From: JBBREP01 sp963716525
GTDB lineage: Bacteria > Actinomycetota > Acidimicrobiia > IMCC26256 > PALSA-610
Length of the DNA: 64,000 bases
Direction of reading: 5' to 3'
Assembly (NCBI GenBank): GCA_963716525.1
Contig: OY970315.1
Coordinates: forward strand, 620,001-684,000
In this document: one piece after another, positions 25,964 through 34,318 of the stretch
Layout of the letters: every line of letters begins with the position of its first letter
Numbering within the stretch: the first letter of the stretch is position 1
Notes under the pieces: model-generated
What the model saw: only the letters and a program-made list of their open reading frames with translations
The model's database searches: none
What the model was told of the DNA's origin: nothing
Translations under genes and position numbers: made by a program

Positions 25964-26481
25964 CCGAGCGTCTCAAAATCCGGTTGCCGGTCGAGGCCGA
26001 CCGGGATCGGTTCGTGGCGCTCTTCCAGGACGAGGAGTTCATGGAGTTCTCCGCGGGCGTGCACGACGCGGTCTCGGCCAACACGCGCTTCGACGAGATG
26101 CTCGACACCGCCGAGAGCGTGCCGTTCTGCAAGCAGCCGATCATCGAGCGATCATCGGGCGTCATCATCGGCTACAGCGGCGCCGCGTGGTTCGACTTCG
26201 AGGGCGCCCGGCGCCTGGAGTTCGGGTACCGGCTCGTGCCGAGCGCCCGCGGGCAGGGGTACGCGACGGAGGCGGGCATCGCCGTCCTCGCCGTTGCCGC
26301 CGAGAGTTTTCGTGGCGAGTTGCTGGCGATGATCGATCCGAGCAACGTGGCCTCGAAGAACGTCATCGGGAAGCTCGGCTTCGAGTTCTGGAAGTTCGGC
26401 GATATCGACGAGTACCGCGTGTGCCTGTTCCGGCGATCCTTCGCCGAAGCGGGAGCAGCGGAACGGCGGCGTCGCCGGTGA
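25960..26481 (+). CDS. GNAT N-acetyltransferase (RimJ/RimL-like)
   Basis: A 173-residue GNAT of the acetyltransf_3 type: MTERLKIRLPVEADRDRFVA at the start, YRLVPSARGQGYATEAGIAV for the acetyl-CoA loop, and IDPSNVASKNVIGKLGFEFW, the classic RimJ/RimL C-terminal motif. It could acetylate a protein N-terminus or an amine drug; not decidable. ATG 25960 overlaps the VOC stop, and its own TGA overlaps the methyltransferase GTG, so the three genes are translationally coupled. Confidence 0.85.
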   Translation: MTERLKIRLPVEADRDRFVALFQDEEFMEFSAGVHDAVSANTRFDEMLDTAESVPFCKQPIIERSSGVIIGYSGAAWFDFEGARRLEFGYRLVPSARGQGYATEAGIAVLAVAAESFRGELLAMIDPSNVASKNVIGKLGFEFWKFGDIDEYRVCLFRRSFAEAGAAERRRRR

Positions 26482-27287
26482 GCGAAACGGGTCGCCGGCG
26501 CGCGCGGCGCCCCGAAAACTCGGTCGTGCACGGCGCCGTCGACGGCAACACTGATGCCGTGGCTGCCGATCACTTCGATGCGTGGATCGCCGAGCAGTTC
26601 GAGGCATTGTGGCCGCACCTGTTCGACCCGGCGGTGCTCGGTCCCGCAGTCGACTTCCTGGCCGAACTGGCCGGCGACGGCCCGGTACTCGAACTGGGCA
26701 TCGGCACCGGACGCGTCGCGCTGCCGCTGAGCCGGCGCGGGCTCCGTGTGTGCGGCATCGACGTCTCGGCCGCCATGGTCGGCCGGCTGCGCGCGCAGCC
26801 GGGTTCGGCGGCAATCGACGTGACGATCGGCGACTTTGCCAGCGTCGTGCTGCCCGAACGGTTCGCCCTCGCCTATCTCGTACGCAACACGATCATGAAT
26901 CTCACCAGCCAAGACGAACAGGTCGCCTGCTTCCGCAACGTGGCCGCGCAGCTCGACACCGGCGGGCGGTTCGTCATCGAAGTCGTGGTCCCACCGTGGC
27001 AGCGACTTCCTCCCGGTGAGACGGTCATCCCCTTCGACGTCGGCAACACCCACATCGGCTTCGACGAGATCGACGTCGCAACCCAGCAGTCGCGCTCGCA
27101 CCACTACTGGTTCCTCGACGGGCAGGCGAAGACGTTCTCGGCACCGTTCCGCTACGTATGGCCTTCGGAGCTCGACCTCATGGCCCGCCTCGCCGGCATG
27201 ACCCTGCTCGGCCGCTGGGAGGACTGGCACCGCAGCCCGTTCACGAGCAGCAGCCGAGCTCACATCTCCGTCTGGCAGAAAACCTGA
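26478..27287 (+). CDS. Class I SAM-dependent methyltransferase
   Basis: A 269-residue Rossmann methyltransferase. Motif I is PVLELGIGTGRVALPL, motif II VCGIDVSAAMVGRL, motif IV FALAYLVRNTIMNL, and then DTGGRFVIEVVVPPWQRLP. The ending PSELDLMARLAGMTLLGRWE and HISVWQK is shared with the frameshifted methyltransferase at 55.7-56.4 kb, so the window carries two paralogues. GTG 26478 overlaps the GNAT stop. The C-terminus overlaps the MOSC gene by 28 bases, tail to tail. The substrate is unknown. Confidence 0.85.
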   Translation: MSETGRRRARRPENSVVHGAVDGNTDAVAADHFDAWIAEQFEALWPHLFDPAVLGPAVDFLAELAGDGPVLELGIGTGRVALPLSRRGLRVCGIDVSAAMVGRLRAQPGSAAIDVTIGDFASVVLPERFALAYLVRNTIMNLTSQDEQVACFRNVAAQLDTGGRFVIEVVVPPWQRLPPGETVIPFDVGNTHIGFDEIDVATQQSRSHHYWFLDGQAKTFSAPFRYVWPSELDLMARLAGMTLLGRWEDWHRSPFTSSSRAHISVWQKT

Positions 27288-28000
27288 TCACCGGCGGTGA
27301 CCGTGCCGGGTTGCACGACGGTGCCGTAGACGCCCACGTGATTGTGGTGCAGCGCCTCCATCGCGTCGTACATCGGCGCCTGGCGCGCCAGGCCACCGGG
27401 CTGGGCGCGCAACGGCATCGCGCACCGGACCGTCTCCTGGTCGACGCGCACGCGTGCACCGCCGAGCGTGAGCTCGCGACCCACCCATGAGGCTTCGACG
27501 AACGGCTCGGCGCCGTCACCTGCATCGACCACGACGTTCGGGCGGAACCGCCGGACGTCCCAGTCCAGTTCGGCCCGCGCGGCGAGGTGTGCAAGCGTCG
27601 ACGAGGCCACGATGTGCACGTCGCCGAGATCGACGAAGCGACCCGGCGGCGCCGGGATCTCGAAGTACTCGGCGTCGTCGTTCGGCGGCTCGAACGTCAT
27701 CTCGTACGACACCTGCGTAGCGGCCGAGCGCTCGGTACGGCGCACCGCGTGACCGAGCCAGCTCGTGAAGGCCGCGTCGTCGGCGAGCACCGTGCCGTCG
27801 TCGAGCGACAGGGTGCCGTCGTCGGCGCCCGTTGCGAACAGCAGCTTTGAATATCGCTTCGCCGAGCAGAGCTTGCCCTGCTCGTCGACGAGTGCCCAGC
27901 GGCGATCGCCCTCGGCGCCGCCGTGCACGAGCTCCAGCGACGGAGCGACGGCGCCCTGCGCCGACTTGAACGGGTAACGCCAGAGCTGCGCGACACGCAT
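27260..28000 (-). CDS. MOSC-domain protein
   Basis: A 246-residue protein with an N-terminal MOSC beta-barrel (VAQLWRYPFKSAQGAVAPSL, then EGDRRWALVDEQGKLCSAKR) and a MOSC domain (RFRPNVVVDAG, WVGRELTLGGARVRVDQETV, RCAMPLRAQ with the conserved Cys that receives sulfur or binds Mo-cofactor). MOSC proteins act in molybdenum-cofactor sulfuration or N-hydroxylated compound reduction (mARC/YiiM types). ATG 28000. It lies 42 bases downstream-side of ilvC in the same direction and could be the last gene of that transcript. Confidence 0.82.
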   Translation of the reverse strand: MRVAQLWRYPFKSAQGAVAPSLELVHGGAEGDRRWALVDEQGKLCSAKRYSKLLFATGADDGTLSLDDGTVLADDAAFTSWLGHAVRRTERSAATQVSYEMTFEPPNDDAEYFEIPAPPGRFVDLGDVHIVASSTLAHLAARAELDWDVRRFRPNVVVDAGDGAEPFVEASWVGRELTLGGARVRVDQETVRCAMPLRAQPGGLARQAPMYDAMEALHHNHVGVYGTVVQPGTVTAGDQVFCQTEM

Positions 28001-28041
28001 CGCTTACCTCTTGTCCGGTTGCTCGCGGGTACTCAGCCGGG

Positions 28042-29070
28042 TCAGCCGCCGCTGGCGTCCTGCACCCGCTGCTTGCCGGCCGAGATCCACGGCATCATCG
28101 CGCGCAGCTCCGCGCCGACCTTCTCGATCTGGAGCTTGGCCGTCTCGTCGCGGTACCGGTTGAAGTTGGGACGCCCCTCGTCGTTCTCGGCGATCCACTC
28201 CTTCGCGAACTCGCCGCTCTGGATCTCGCCGAGAATCTTCTTCATCTCGGCGCGCGTCGAATCGGTGATGATGCGCGGCCCGCGCGTGTAGTCGCCGTAC
28301 TCGGCTGTGTCGGAGATGGAGTAGTGCATCGCGCCGATGCCGCCCTCGTAGATGAGGTCGACGATCAGCTTCACCTCGTGCAGCGTCTCGAAGTAGGCCG
28401 ACTCAGGTTGGTAGCCGGCCTCCACGAGCGTCTGGAACCCGCCCTTGATGAGCTCCACCAGACCGCCGCACAGCACCACCTGCTCACCGAACAGGTCGGT
28501 CTCGGTCTCCTCGCGAAACGTGGTGTCGAGCACGCCGGCACGCGTGCCGCCGATCGCCTGCGCGTAGGCGAGCGCGGTCTGCTTCGCCTTGCCGCTCGCG
28601 TCCTGCTCGACCGCCACGAGGCAGGGCACGCCGCCGCCTTCCTCGTAGGTGCGGCGCACGAGGTGGCCCGGACCCTTCGGGGCGATCATCCACACGTCGA
28701 CACCGGCGGGTGGCTCGATCAGCTTGAAGTGGATGTTGAAGCCGTGCGCGAACGCGATCGAGTTGCCCGACTGCAGGTTCGGCTCGATGTCGGCCTTGTA
28801 CACGTGGCGCTGCTCGGTGTCGGGCAGCAGCACCATGATGATGTCGGCCTCGGCGACGGCCTGGGCCGTCGGCAGCACCTTCAGCCCCGCCGCCTCGGCC
28901 TTCGCCTTCGAGCCCGAACCTTCCCGCAGGCCCACCCGGACGTCGACGCCCGACTCCTTCAAATTCAGGGCGTGCGCATGTCCCTGGCTGCCGTAGCCGA
29001 GGATCGCGACCTTCTTCGCTGCGAGCAGCGAAGAATCGGCGTCCTTGTCGTAGTACACGGTGGCGGGCAT
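28042..29070 (-). CDS. ilvC: Ketol-acid reductoisomerase (NADP+)
   Basis: A 342-residue class I (short) reductoisomerase, the second step of valine/isoleucine synthesis. The nucleotide loop KVAILGYGSQGHAHALNLKE is followed by VGLREGSGSKAKAE (phosphate-binding Arg/Ser), which suggests NADPH. Mg ligands lie in TETDLFGEQ (D-x3-E) and in the C-terminal knotted helices (LHEVKLIVDLIYEGG). ATG 29070 is preceded by GAGGAG. It is the third gene after ilvB and ilvN in one direction, with 57-base spacing to ilvN. Confidence 0.97.
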   Translation of the reverse strand: MPATVYYDKDADSSLLAAKKVAILGYGSQGHAHALNLKESGVDVRVGLREGSGSKAKAEAAGLKVLPTAQAVAEADIIMVLLPDTEQRHVYKADIEPNLQSGNSIAFAHGFNIHFKLIEPPAGVDVWMIAPKGPGHLVRRTYEEGGGVPCLVAVEQDASGKAKQTALAYAQAIGGTRAGVLDTTFREETETDLFGEQVVLCGGLVELIKGGFQTLVEAGYQPESAYFETLHEVKLIVDLIYEGGIGAMHYSISDTAEYGDYTRGPRIITDSTRAEMKKILGEIQSGEFAKEWIAENDEGRPNFNRYRDETAKLQIEKVGAELRAMMPWISAGKQRVQDASGG

Positions 29071-29127
29071 CTCGTCGTCTCCTCGAGCGGTTTCGGTCTG
29101 CTGCGAACTGCCGCGAAGCCTCGCGCG

Positions 29128-29661
29128 TCAGCCCCGTGCGGTGCGCACCGCCCGCAGCTTCACGGGCTCCCGGGCGAGCTTCGGCAGCGCGACGCGGCCG
29201 GTGCGCTGCTGCTCGACGATGCCGAACGGCCGGAGCAGGTCGCTGAACGCATCGAGCTTGTCGGGCTCGCCCGCCACCATGATCGTGAGCGACTCGTAGC
29301 CGACGTCGACGATCTTCGCCTCGAAGATCGCGGTGAGGTCGGTGAGCTGGGAGCGTACGTCGGGCGACGCCTTCACGGTCACGAGCATCATCTCGCGCTC
29401 GACGCCGGATTCGTGTGCGATCTCACTGATCTTGATCACGGGAATCAGCTTGTTGAGCTGCTTCACGATCTGCTCGAGCGGGCTCTCGTCGGCATCGACG
29501 ACGATCGTCATGCGGCTGAAACGGTCGTCCTCGGTGGGGCTGACCGCGAGCGACACGATGTTGAAGCCGCGCCGCGAGAACAGTGCCGCGACCCGCGTGA
29601 GCACGCCGGACTTGTTCTCGACGAGCACCGAGAGGATGTGGTGGCGTGCGTTGTACGTCAT
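29128..29661 (-). CDS. ilvN: Acetolactate synthase, regulatory small subunit
   Basis: A 177-residue small subunit (IlvN/IlvH). The N-terminal ACT domain HILSVLVENKSGVLTRVAAL and RRGFNIVSLAVSPTEDDRFS binds valine. A second ACT-like domain spans residues 80-165 (LVTVKASPDVRSQLTDLTAI, then GEPDKLDAFSDLL). It stabilises the catalytic subunit and gives feedback inhibition. ATG 29661 lies 85 bases after ilvB. Standard order ilvB-ilvN-ilvC. Confidence 0.97.
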   Translation of the reverse strand: MTYNARHHILSVLVENKSGVLTRVAALFSRRGFNIVSLAVSPTEDDRFSRMTIVVDADESPLEQIVKQLNKLIPVIKISEIAHESGVEREMMLVTVKASPDVRSQLTDLTAIFEAKIVDVGYESLTIMVAGEPDKLDAFSDLLRPFGIVEQQRTGRVALPKLAREPVKLRAVRTARG

Positions 29662-29746
29662 GTCTATTTCGGCTCCAAATCCGCCCGGCTCGATCGCTCC
29701 GGGTCCTTCGTTGCGGGTGAGCGCCGGGCTTCAATACGCCTGGCTC

Positions 29747-31474
29747 TCAGTCCCGGCCGCCGGGGCGGTCCATGTTCGGGTCGAGGATCACGTCGTCGTT
29801 CGACGTGCCGGCCGCGACCATCGGGTACACCTTCTCGCGGTAGTCGGTGCGGAAGTCGATGACCACGGGGCGGTCGTCGATCTCGTTCGCCTTCTCGATC
29901 GTGGGCACCACGTCGTCGGCGTTGTCGACACGCATGCCCACGCACCCCATCGCCTCGGCCCACTTCACGTAGTCGGGCAAGTCGGGCGACAGGTACACCT
30001 CGCTGTAGCGCTCCTGGTAGAAGAGCTCCTGCCACTGGCGCACCATCCCGAGGTACGCGTTGTTGAGAATCGCGATCTTGACCGGGATGCGTTCGGCCGT
30101 CGCAGTCACGAGCTCCTGCGCGGTCATCTGGAAACAGCCGTCGCCGTCGACGGCCCACACCATCCGGTCGGGCCGTCCGACCTTCGCGCCGATCGCGGCC
30201 GGCACCGCGTAGCCCATCGTGCCGAGGCCGCCGGAGTTGACCCACGTGTAGGGGTGGTGGAACTTCCAGTGCTGGCTTGCCCACATCTGGTGCTGGCCGA
30301 CACCCGAGGCGAGGATGCAGTCGTCGGGCGTGTGCTCGCGCAGCTTCTCGATCACGTACTGCGGCTTGAGCGGCCCGCCGTCGAGCTGCTCGAAGTGCAA
30401 CGGGAACTGCTCCTGCCACTGGCGGACCTGCGTGATCCACGCCGAGATGTCGGGGGCGCCGTGCTTGGACTGCTCGGCGCGGACGGCCTTCACGAGCTCC
30501 TCGATCACGAGGCGGCAGTCACCCACGATCGGCACGTCGGGGCGGCGCACCTTGCCCTGCTCGGCGGGGTCGATGTCGACGTGGATCACCTTGGCATCGG
30601 GCGCGAACCCCGACAGCTTGCCGGTGACGCGGTCGTCGAAACGGGCACCGAGCGTGATGAGCAGGTCGGCCTTCTGCATCGACGTGATCGCGGTGTAATT
30701 GCCGTGCATGCCGGGCATGCCGAGACAGAGCGGATGCTCGTCGGGGAACGCGCCGCGGGCCATGAGCGTGGTGACGACCGGCACGCCGGTGAGCTCCGCG
30801 AACGCGCGCAGCGCCTCGGCGGCGCGCGCCTTCAAGATGCCGCCACCGGCGTAGATCACGGGCCGGTGCGACTCGTTGATGAGCCGCGCCGCGTCCTTGA
30901 TCTGCTTCGGGTGCCCCTTCGTGGTGGGCTTGTAGCCGGGCAGGTCGACCGACTCGGGCCAGTACCAGTCCATCGACTGGTTCGCGATGTCCTTCGGGAA
31001 GTCGATGAGCACCGGACCGGGCCGTCCCGTGGTGGCCACGTGGAACGCCTCACGCACGATCTGCGGCACGTCGCGCGGGTCGGTGACGAGCCAGTTGTGC
31101 TTTGTGACCGGCATCGTGATGCCGACGGTGTCGCACTCCTGGAACGCGTCGGTACCGATCACCGAGTAGGCCACCTGCCCGGTGACGACCACCATCGGGA
31201 TGCTGTCCATGTAGGCGTCCGCGAGCGGCGTGACGATGTTCGTGGCCGCCGGTCCGCTCGTGACCATCGCGACGCCGGGACGGCCGGTCGCGTGCGCGTA
31301 GCCGCTCGCCATGTGCCCCGCACCCTGCTCGTGGCGCACGAGGATGTGGCGGATCGAGCTGTCGATCAGCGGGTCGTACACGGGCAGGATGGCGCCGCCG
31401 GGAAGGCCGAACATGACCTCGGTGCCTTCCATCTCCAGGCTCTTGATGAGGGCTTGCGCCCCGGTGAGCTTCAT
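29747..31474 (-). CDS. ilvB: Acetolactate synthase, catalytic large subunit
   Basis: A 575-residue thiamine-diphosphate enzyme that condenses pyruvate with pyruvate or 2-oxobutyrate. The catalytic Glu is in LVRHEQGAGHMASGYAHATG, the FAD region in the central domain is GARFDDRVTGKLSGFAP, and the TPP motif GDGCFQMTAQELV ends in ILNNAYLGM with the canonical Asn pair. The start is ATG 31474 with GGGAGGAA immediately upstream; a longer in-frame extension to 31513 would run into the attenuator. It is preceded by a leader peptide and terminator, so expression should respond to branched-chain aminoacyl-tRNA levels. Confidence 0.97.
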   Translation of the reverse strand: MKLTGAQALIKSLEMEGTEVMFGLPGGAILPVYDPLIDSSIRHILVRHEQGAGHMASGYAHATGRPGVAMVTSGPAATNIVTPLADAYMDSIPMVVVTGQVAYSVIGTDAFQECDTVGITMPVTKHNWLVTDPRDVPQIVREAFHVATTGRPGPVLIDFPKDIANQSMDWYWPESVDLPGYKPTTKGHPKQIKDAARLINESHRPVIYAGGGILKARAAEALRAFAELTGVPVVTTLMARGAFPDEHPLCLGMPGMHGNYTAITSMQKADLLITLGARFDDRVTGKLSGFAPDAKVIHVDIDPAEQGKVRRPDVPIVGDCRLVIEELVKAVRAEQSKHGAPDISAWITQVRQWQEQFPLHFEQLDGGPLKPQYVIEKLREHTPDDCILASGVGQHQMWASQHWKFHHPYTWVNSGGLGTMGYAVPAAIGAKVGRPDRMVWAVDGDGCFQMTAQELVTATAERIPVKIAILNNAYLGMVRQWQELFYQERYSEVYLSPDLPDYVKWAEAMGCVGMRVDNADDVVPTIEKANEIDDRPVVIDFRTDYREKVYPMVAAGTSNDDVILDPNMDRPGGRD

Positions 31475-31511
31475 GTGTTCCTCCCGGTGTGCGGACTGCG
31501 TGCGGGCAAAC

Positions 31512-31536
31512 AAAAACCCCTCCGGTAGCGGAGGGG
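31512..31536 (-). terminator. ilv attenuator: intrinsic terminator
   Basis: On the minus strand, an eight-base-pair stem CCCCTCCG / CGGAGGGG with a four-base loop (complement of 31517-31536) is followed by five U residues (31512-31516). It lies between the leader peptide and ilvB, 38 bases before the ilvB ATG, as expected for transcription attenuation rather than for a gene end. Confidence 0.85.
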
Positions 31537-31540
31537 CGAG

Positions 31541-31571
31541 GGCGCACGGAAACGCGTGGAAACCGTGCGCC
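31541..31571 (-). promoter_or_regulatory. ilv attenuator: upstream leader hairpin
   Basis: A perfect nine-base-pair stem, GGCGCACGG / CCGTGCGCC, with a 13-base loop starts at the last base of the leader stop codon and ends four bases before the terminator stem. It would be melted or covered by a ribosome finishing the leader and could act as the pause or anti-anti-terminator element. The competing anti-terminator pairing is not proven here. Confidence 0.6.
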
Positions 31572-31609
31572 TACGTGATTACTACGAGGAGGTCGAGGGC
31601 ACGGAACAT
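31571..31609 (-). CDS. ilv leader peptide MFRALDLLVVIT
   Basis: A 12-codon frame ATG 31609 to TAG 31571 encoding MFRALDLLVVIT, with Leu-Leu-Val-Val-Ile in a row. All three branched-chain amino acids produced by the downstream ilvBNC pathway are represented. It lies directly upstream of a stem-loop and an intrinsic terminator. Slow translation of these codons when charged tRNA is scarce should favour read-through into ilvB. A -10-like TACGGT (complement of 31619-31624) just upstream suggests a transcript start almost at the ATG. It is too short for normal gene finding. Confidence 0.85.
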   Translation of the reverse strand: MFRALDLLVVIT

Positions 31610-31630
31610 GTGCCGAGCACCGTACCACAC

Positions 31631-31674
31631 GTTGTCCCATCAGGAGCCAAGAACCTGGCTCCTGATGGGACAAC
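31631..31674. repeat. Perfect 19-bp inverted repeat between fpg and the ilv leader
   Basis: Arms GTTGTCCCATCAGGAGCCA (31631-31649) and its exact complement (31656-31674) flank a six-base loop. It starts seven bases after the end of the fpg gene and ends 21 bases before the ilv leader peptide. No U-tract follows on either strand. It may terminate fpg transcription as a hairpin-only terminator and insulate the ilv promoter, or be a binding site or repeat element. Confidence 0.85.
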
Positions 31675-31681
31675 GGGCGGG

Positions 31682-32512
31682 TCATGTCTGGTGCAGGGGG
31701 CAGGAGTAGGTGGTGCGGCCGCCGACGGTGCGGCGCAGCAGCTCGGCGCCGTCGCGCGGGCAGTGGCCGCCCCGGGTGCGTTCCTCGTGCAGGTCGCCGG
31801 TGTGCGAGCCACCGCGCCGGCTGCACACACGCACGGTCGTGCGGATCGCCCGGTGCAGGCGCGCGCGTTCCTCCCCGTCGAGCGCGACGGCCGGGCGCGC
31901 CGGATCGATGCCGGCGCGCCACAACGCCTCGTCGGTGAGCAGGTTCCCGAGACCCGCGACGCGGGCCTGGTCCATGAGCACCGCCTTCACCGGCGCCCGC
32001 GACGCGCCGAGCGCACGCACGAGCTGGGCGCGAGTGAGCGACATGACATCGGGACCGAGACGCTCCTCGTCGGGATCGAGCTCGGCGGCGCCGAGACGGC
32101 GCGGGTCGCGCAACCACAGCGAGCCGCCGTCGGTGAAGTGGAGCCCGAACCGGCGCCACTCCGCCACGTCCCGGTTGCTCGCGTACAGGAGCGGATCGCC
32201 GGCTTCGACACCGTCCACGATGACGCGACCGCTCATGCCGAGGTGCAACCCGAGCGTGCCCGCGCCCTGGTCTGGCGCGGGCCGCGCCGACCCCTCGCAT
32301 GCAGGGTCGCTCACGAAGTCGACGAACAGCTGCTTGCCCCGCCGCCGCGCCGCGGTGATCGTGGCGCCACGCAGGATCGAGGTGAGCTGCGTCTTCGTGG
32401 TGCCGCGCTTCAGATACCACGCATCGTCGGCGACGACGCCGTCGATCGTGCGGCCGACGGCGTGGGCTTCGATCACGGCTCGCGCCGCCTCCACCTCGAT
32501 GCATTCCGGCAC
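31682..32512 (-). CDS. Fpg/Nei-family DNA glycosylase
   Basis: A 276-residue bifunctional glycosylase/AP lyase. With GTG 32512 as start the mature protein begins Pro-Glu (PECIEVEAAR), giving the catalytic Pro and Glu of the family. Other marks are LGLHLGMSGRV, RFGLHFTDGGSLWLRDPRRL, and the H2TH segment with KAVLMDQARVAGLGNLLTDE. The C-terminal finger is unusual: CPRDG and CPLHQ replace CxxC pairs, so two zinc ligands would be Asp and His, or zinc is absent. It excises oxidised bases. An upstream extension in the same frame is non-conserved. It is divergent from the carboxypeptidase. Confidence 0.85.
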   Translation of the reverse strand: MPECIEVEAARAVIEAHAVGRTIDGVVADDAWYLKRGTTKTQLTSILRGATITAARRRGKQLFVDFVSDPACEGSARPAPDQGAGTLGLHLGMSGRVIVDGVEAGDPLLYASNRDVAEWRRFGLHFTDGGSLWLRDPRRLGAAELDPDEERLGPDVMSLTRAQLVRALGASRAPVKAVLMDQARVAGLGNLLTDEALWRAGIDPARPAVALDGEERARLHRAIRTTVRVCSRRGGSHTGDLHEERTRGGHCPRDGAELLRRTVGGRTTYSCPLHQT

Positions 32513-32542
32513 AGGCAGGAAACCTACCGATAGCGTTCGTTC

Positions 32543-34234
32543 GTGGCGTCTTTGACCTTCGACCACCTCTACACGTACGACGAGCTCACGAGCGCGCTGC
32601 ACACGCTCGCGAGCGAGCATCCGTCGCTGCTGACAGTCGAGAGCGCCGGCACGTCGCACGAAGGCCGCGACATCTGGCTCGCGACAGTCACGAACCAGGC
32701 AACCGGCCCGCATCACGAGAAGCCGGCGGTGTGGGTCGACGCGAACATCCACTCAGTGGAGCACGCCGGGTGCATCGCCGCGCTCTACCTGTTGCACAAG
32801 CTCGTCACCGCACACGGGCGCGACGAGCAGGTGACACGCGCGGTCGACACACGCACGTTCTACGTGATGCCGCGCGTGAATCCCGACGGCGCCGAGCTCG
32901 CGCTCGCGAGCCCGCCCACCTACCTACGCAGCTCCGTGCGCCCGTGGCCACGGCTCGACGACGCGCCCGGTCTGGTGGAGGGTGACGTCGACGGGGACGG
33001 CCGCGTGCTCACGATGCGCGTGCCCGACCCCAACGGCGCATGGAAGGCGACCGCCGACGACCCGCGGCTCATGGTGGCGCGTGCGCCCGACGAGCACGGT
33101 CCCGGGCCCTACTACCGCCTGCTGTTCGAGGGCACCGTCCGCGACTACGACGGCGCCACGATCCCGCTCGCGCCGGAGCGCCGCAGCCTCGACCTCAACC
33201 GCCAGTTCCCTGCCGGCTGGCGGGTGCACGGGGAGCAGCAGGGCGCGGGCGCGTTCCCGCTGTCGGAACCCGAGACGCGCTCGCTCGCCGACGCGCTCGT
33301 CGCGCGACCGAACGTGTGCTGCTACTTCGCGCACCACACGTTCAGCGCCGCGCTGCTCCGGCCGTTCGACGACCGGCCCGACGACGAGCTCCCCACCGCC
33401 GACCTCCGGCGCTACAACCAACTCGGAGCGCGCGGCACCGAGCTCACCGGCTACCGCCACGTGAGCGTGTACCACGACTTCCGGTACGACCCGAAGGACG
33501 TGATTACCGGAGGCGCCGACACGTGGGCCTACGACCACCTCGGCGTGTACGGCTGGACCACCGAGTTCTGGAGCCCGATCCTGCGCGCCGGTATCGAGGA
33601 GTGGCACCTCGTCGAGTGGTACGACGCGCACCCGATCGCCGACGATCTCGCGCTGTTGCGCTACAGCGACAACGAGCTCGGCGGGCGCGGCTTCGTCGAC
33701 TGGTACCCGTTCGAGCACCCGCAGCTCGGCGCGGTCGAGATCGGAGGATGGGACCCGTTCCGCTTCTGGGCCAACCCGCCCGACGAGCTGCTCGAACGCG
33801 AGGTCGCGCCCCACGCCGACTGGGAGATCTTCTGCGCGCTCGCGACGCCGAAGCTGCACGTCCGTGACGTGCTCGTGGAGGCGATCGCGGCCCGAACGTG
33901 GCGCGTGCGGCTCGTGGTGGAGAACGAGGGTTGGATGCCCACGAACGTCACCCAGCGCGCCATCGACCGCAAGATCGCCGAGCCCGTGCTGGCCGCGATC
34001 GAGCTGCCCGACGGCGCACGCCTCGTACGCGGCCCGGCGCTCGTCGAGCTCGGACAGCTCGAGGGGCGGTCGCGCGTGACGACGATGGTCGGCGACTTCG
34101 GTGCCCATTCCGACGCCACGCCCGACCGGGCCGTCGCGGAATGGCTCGTCGAGGCGGAACCCGGCGCTTCCATCACGTGTGCCGGGTCGCACCACCGGGC
34201 CGGCACCGTGCGCGCGCCGGTCACCCTGCAGTAG
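32543..34234 (+). CDS. M14-family zinc carboxypeptidase
   Basis: A 563-residue peptidase. The N-terminal domain (FDHLYTYDELTSALHTLASE) leads to the zinc motif NIHSVEHAG (His-x2-Glu), PRVNPDGAELAL, SLDLNRQFPAGW, the third zinc ligand in YFAHHTFSAALLRP, and the catalytic Glu region YGWTTEFWSP. An insertion with a DxDGDGR motif (DVDGDGRVL) may bind calcium. A C-terminal beta domain of about 120 residues follows. No signal peptide is seen, so it is probably cytoplasmic. GTG 32543. The next gene is a second peptidase in the same direction. Confidence 0.85.
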   Translation: MASLTFDHLYTYDELTSALHTLASEHPSLLTVESAGTSHEGRDIWLATVTNQATGPHHEKPAVWVDANIHSVEHAGCIAALYLLHKLVTAHGRDEQVTRAVDTRTFYVMPRVNPDGAELALASPPTYLRSSVRPWPRLDDAPGLVEGDVDGDGRVLTMRVPDPNGAWKATADDPRLMVARAPDEHGPGPYYRLLFEGTVRDYDGATIPLAPERRSLDLNRQFPAGWRVHGEQQGAGAFPLSEPETRSLADALVARPNVCCYFAHHTFSAALLRPFDDRPDDELPTADLRRYNQLGARGTELTGYRHVSVYHDFRYDPKDVITGGADTWAYDHLGVYGWTTEFWSPILRAGIEEWHLVEWYDAHPIADDLALLRYSDNELGGRGFVDWYPFEHPQLGAVEIGGWDPFRFWANPPDELLEREVAPHADWEIFCALATPKLHVRDVLVEAIAARTWRVRLVVENEGWMPTNVTQRAIDRKIAEPVLAAIELPDGARLVRGPALVELGQLEGRSRVTTMVGDFGAHSDATPDRAVAEWLVEAEPGASITCAGSHHRAGTVRAPVTLQ

Positions 34235-34318
34235 CCGACCCTCCGCCGCTTCGAGCCGGGGCTCGGCACGCCGTCGCACCCCCTCCCACACCCGGTACGG
34301 CGATAGTGTCACCGGCCC

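Noticed and set aside
31512..31536. Terminator read as an ordinary gene-end terminator for fpg
   Set aside because: It lies 145 bases beyond fpg and after a leader peptide rich in Leu, Val and Ile, so attenuation is the better reading.
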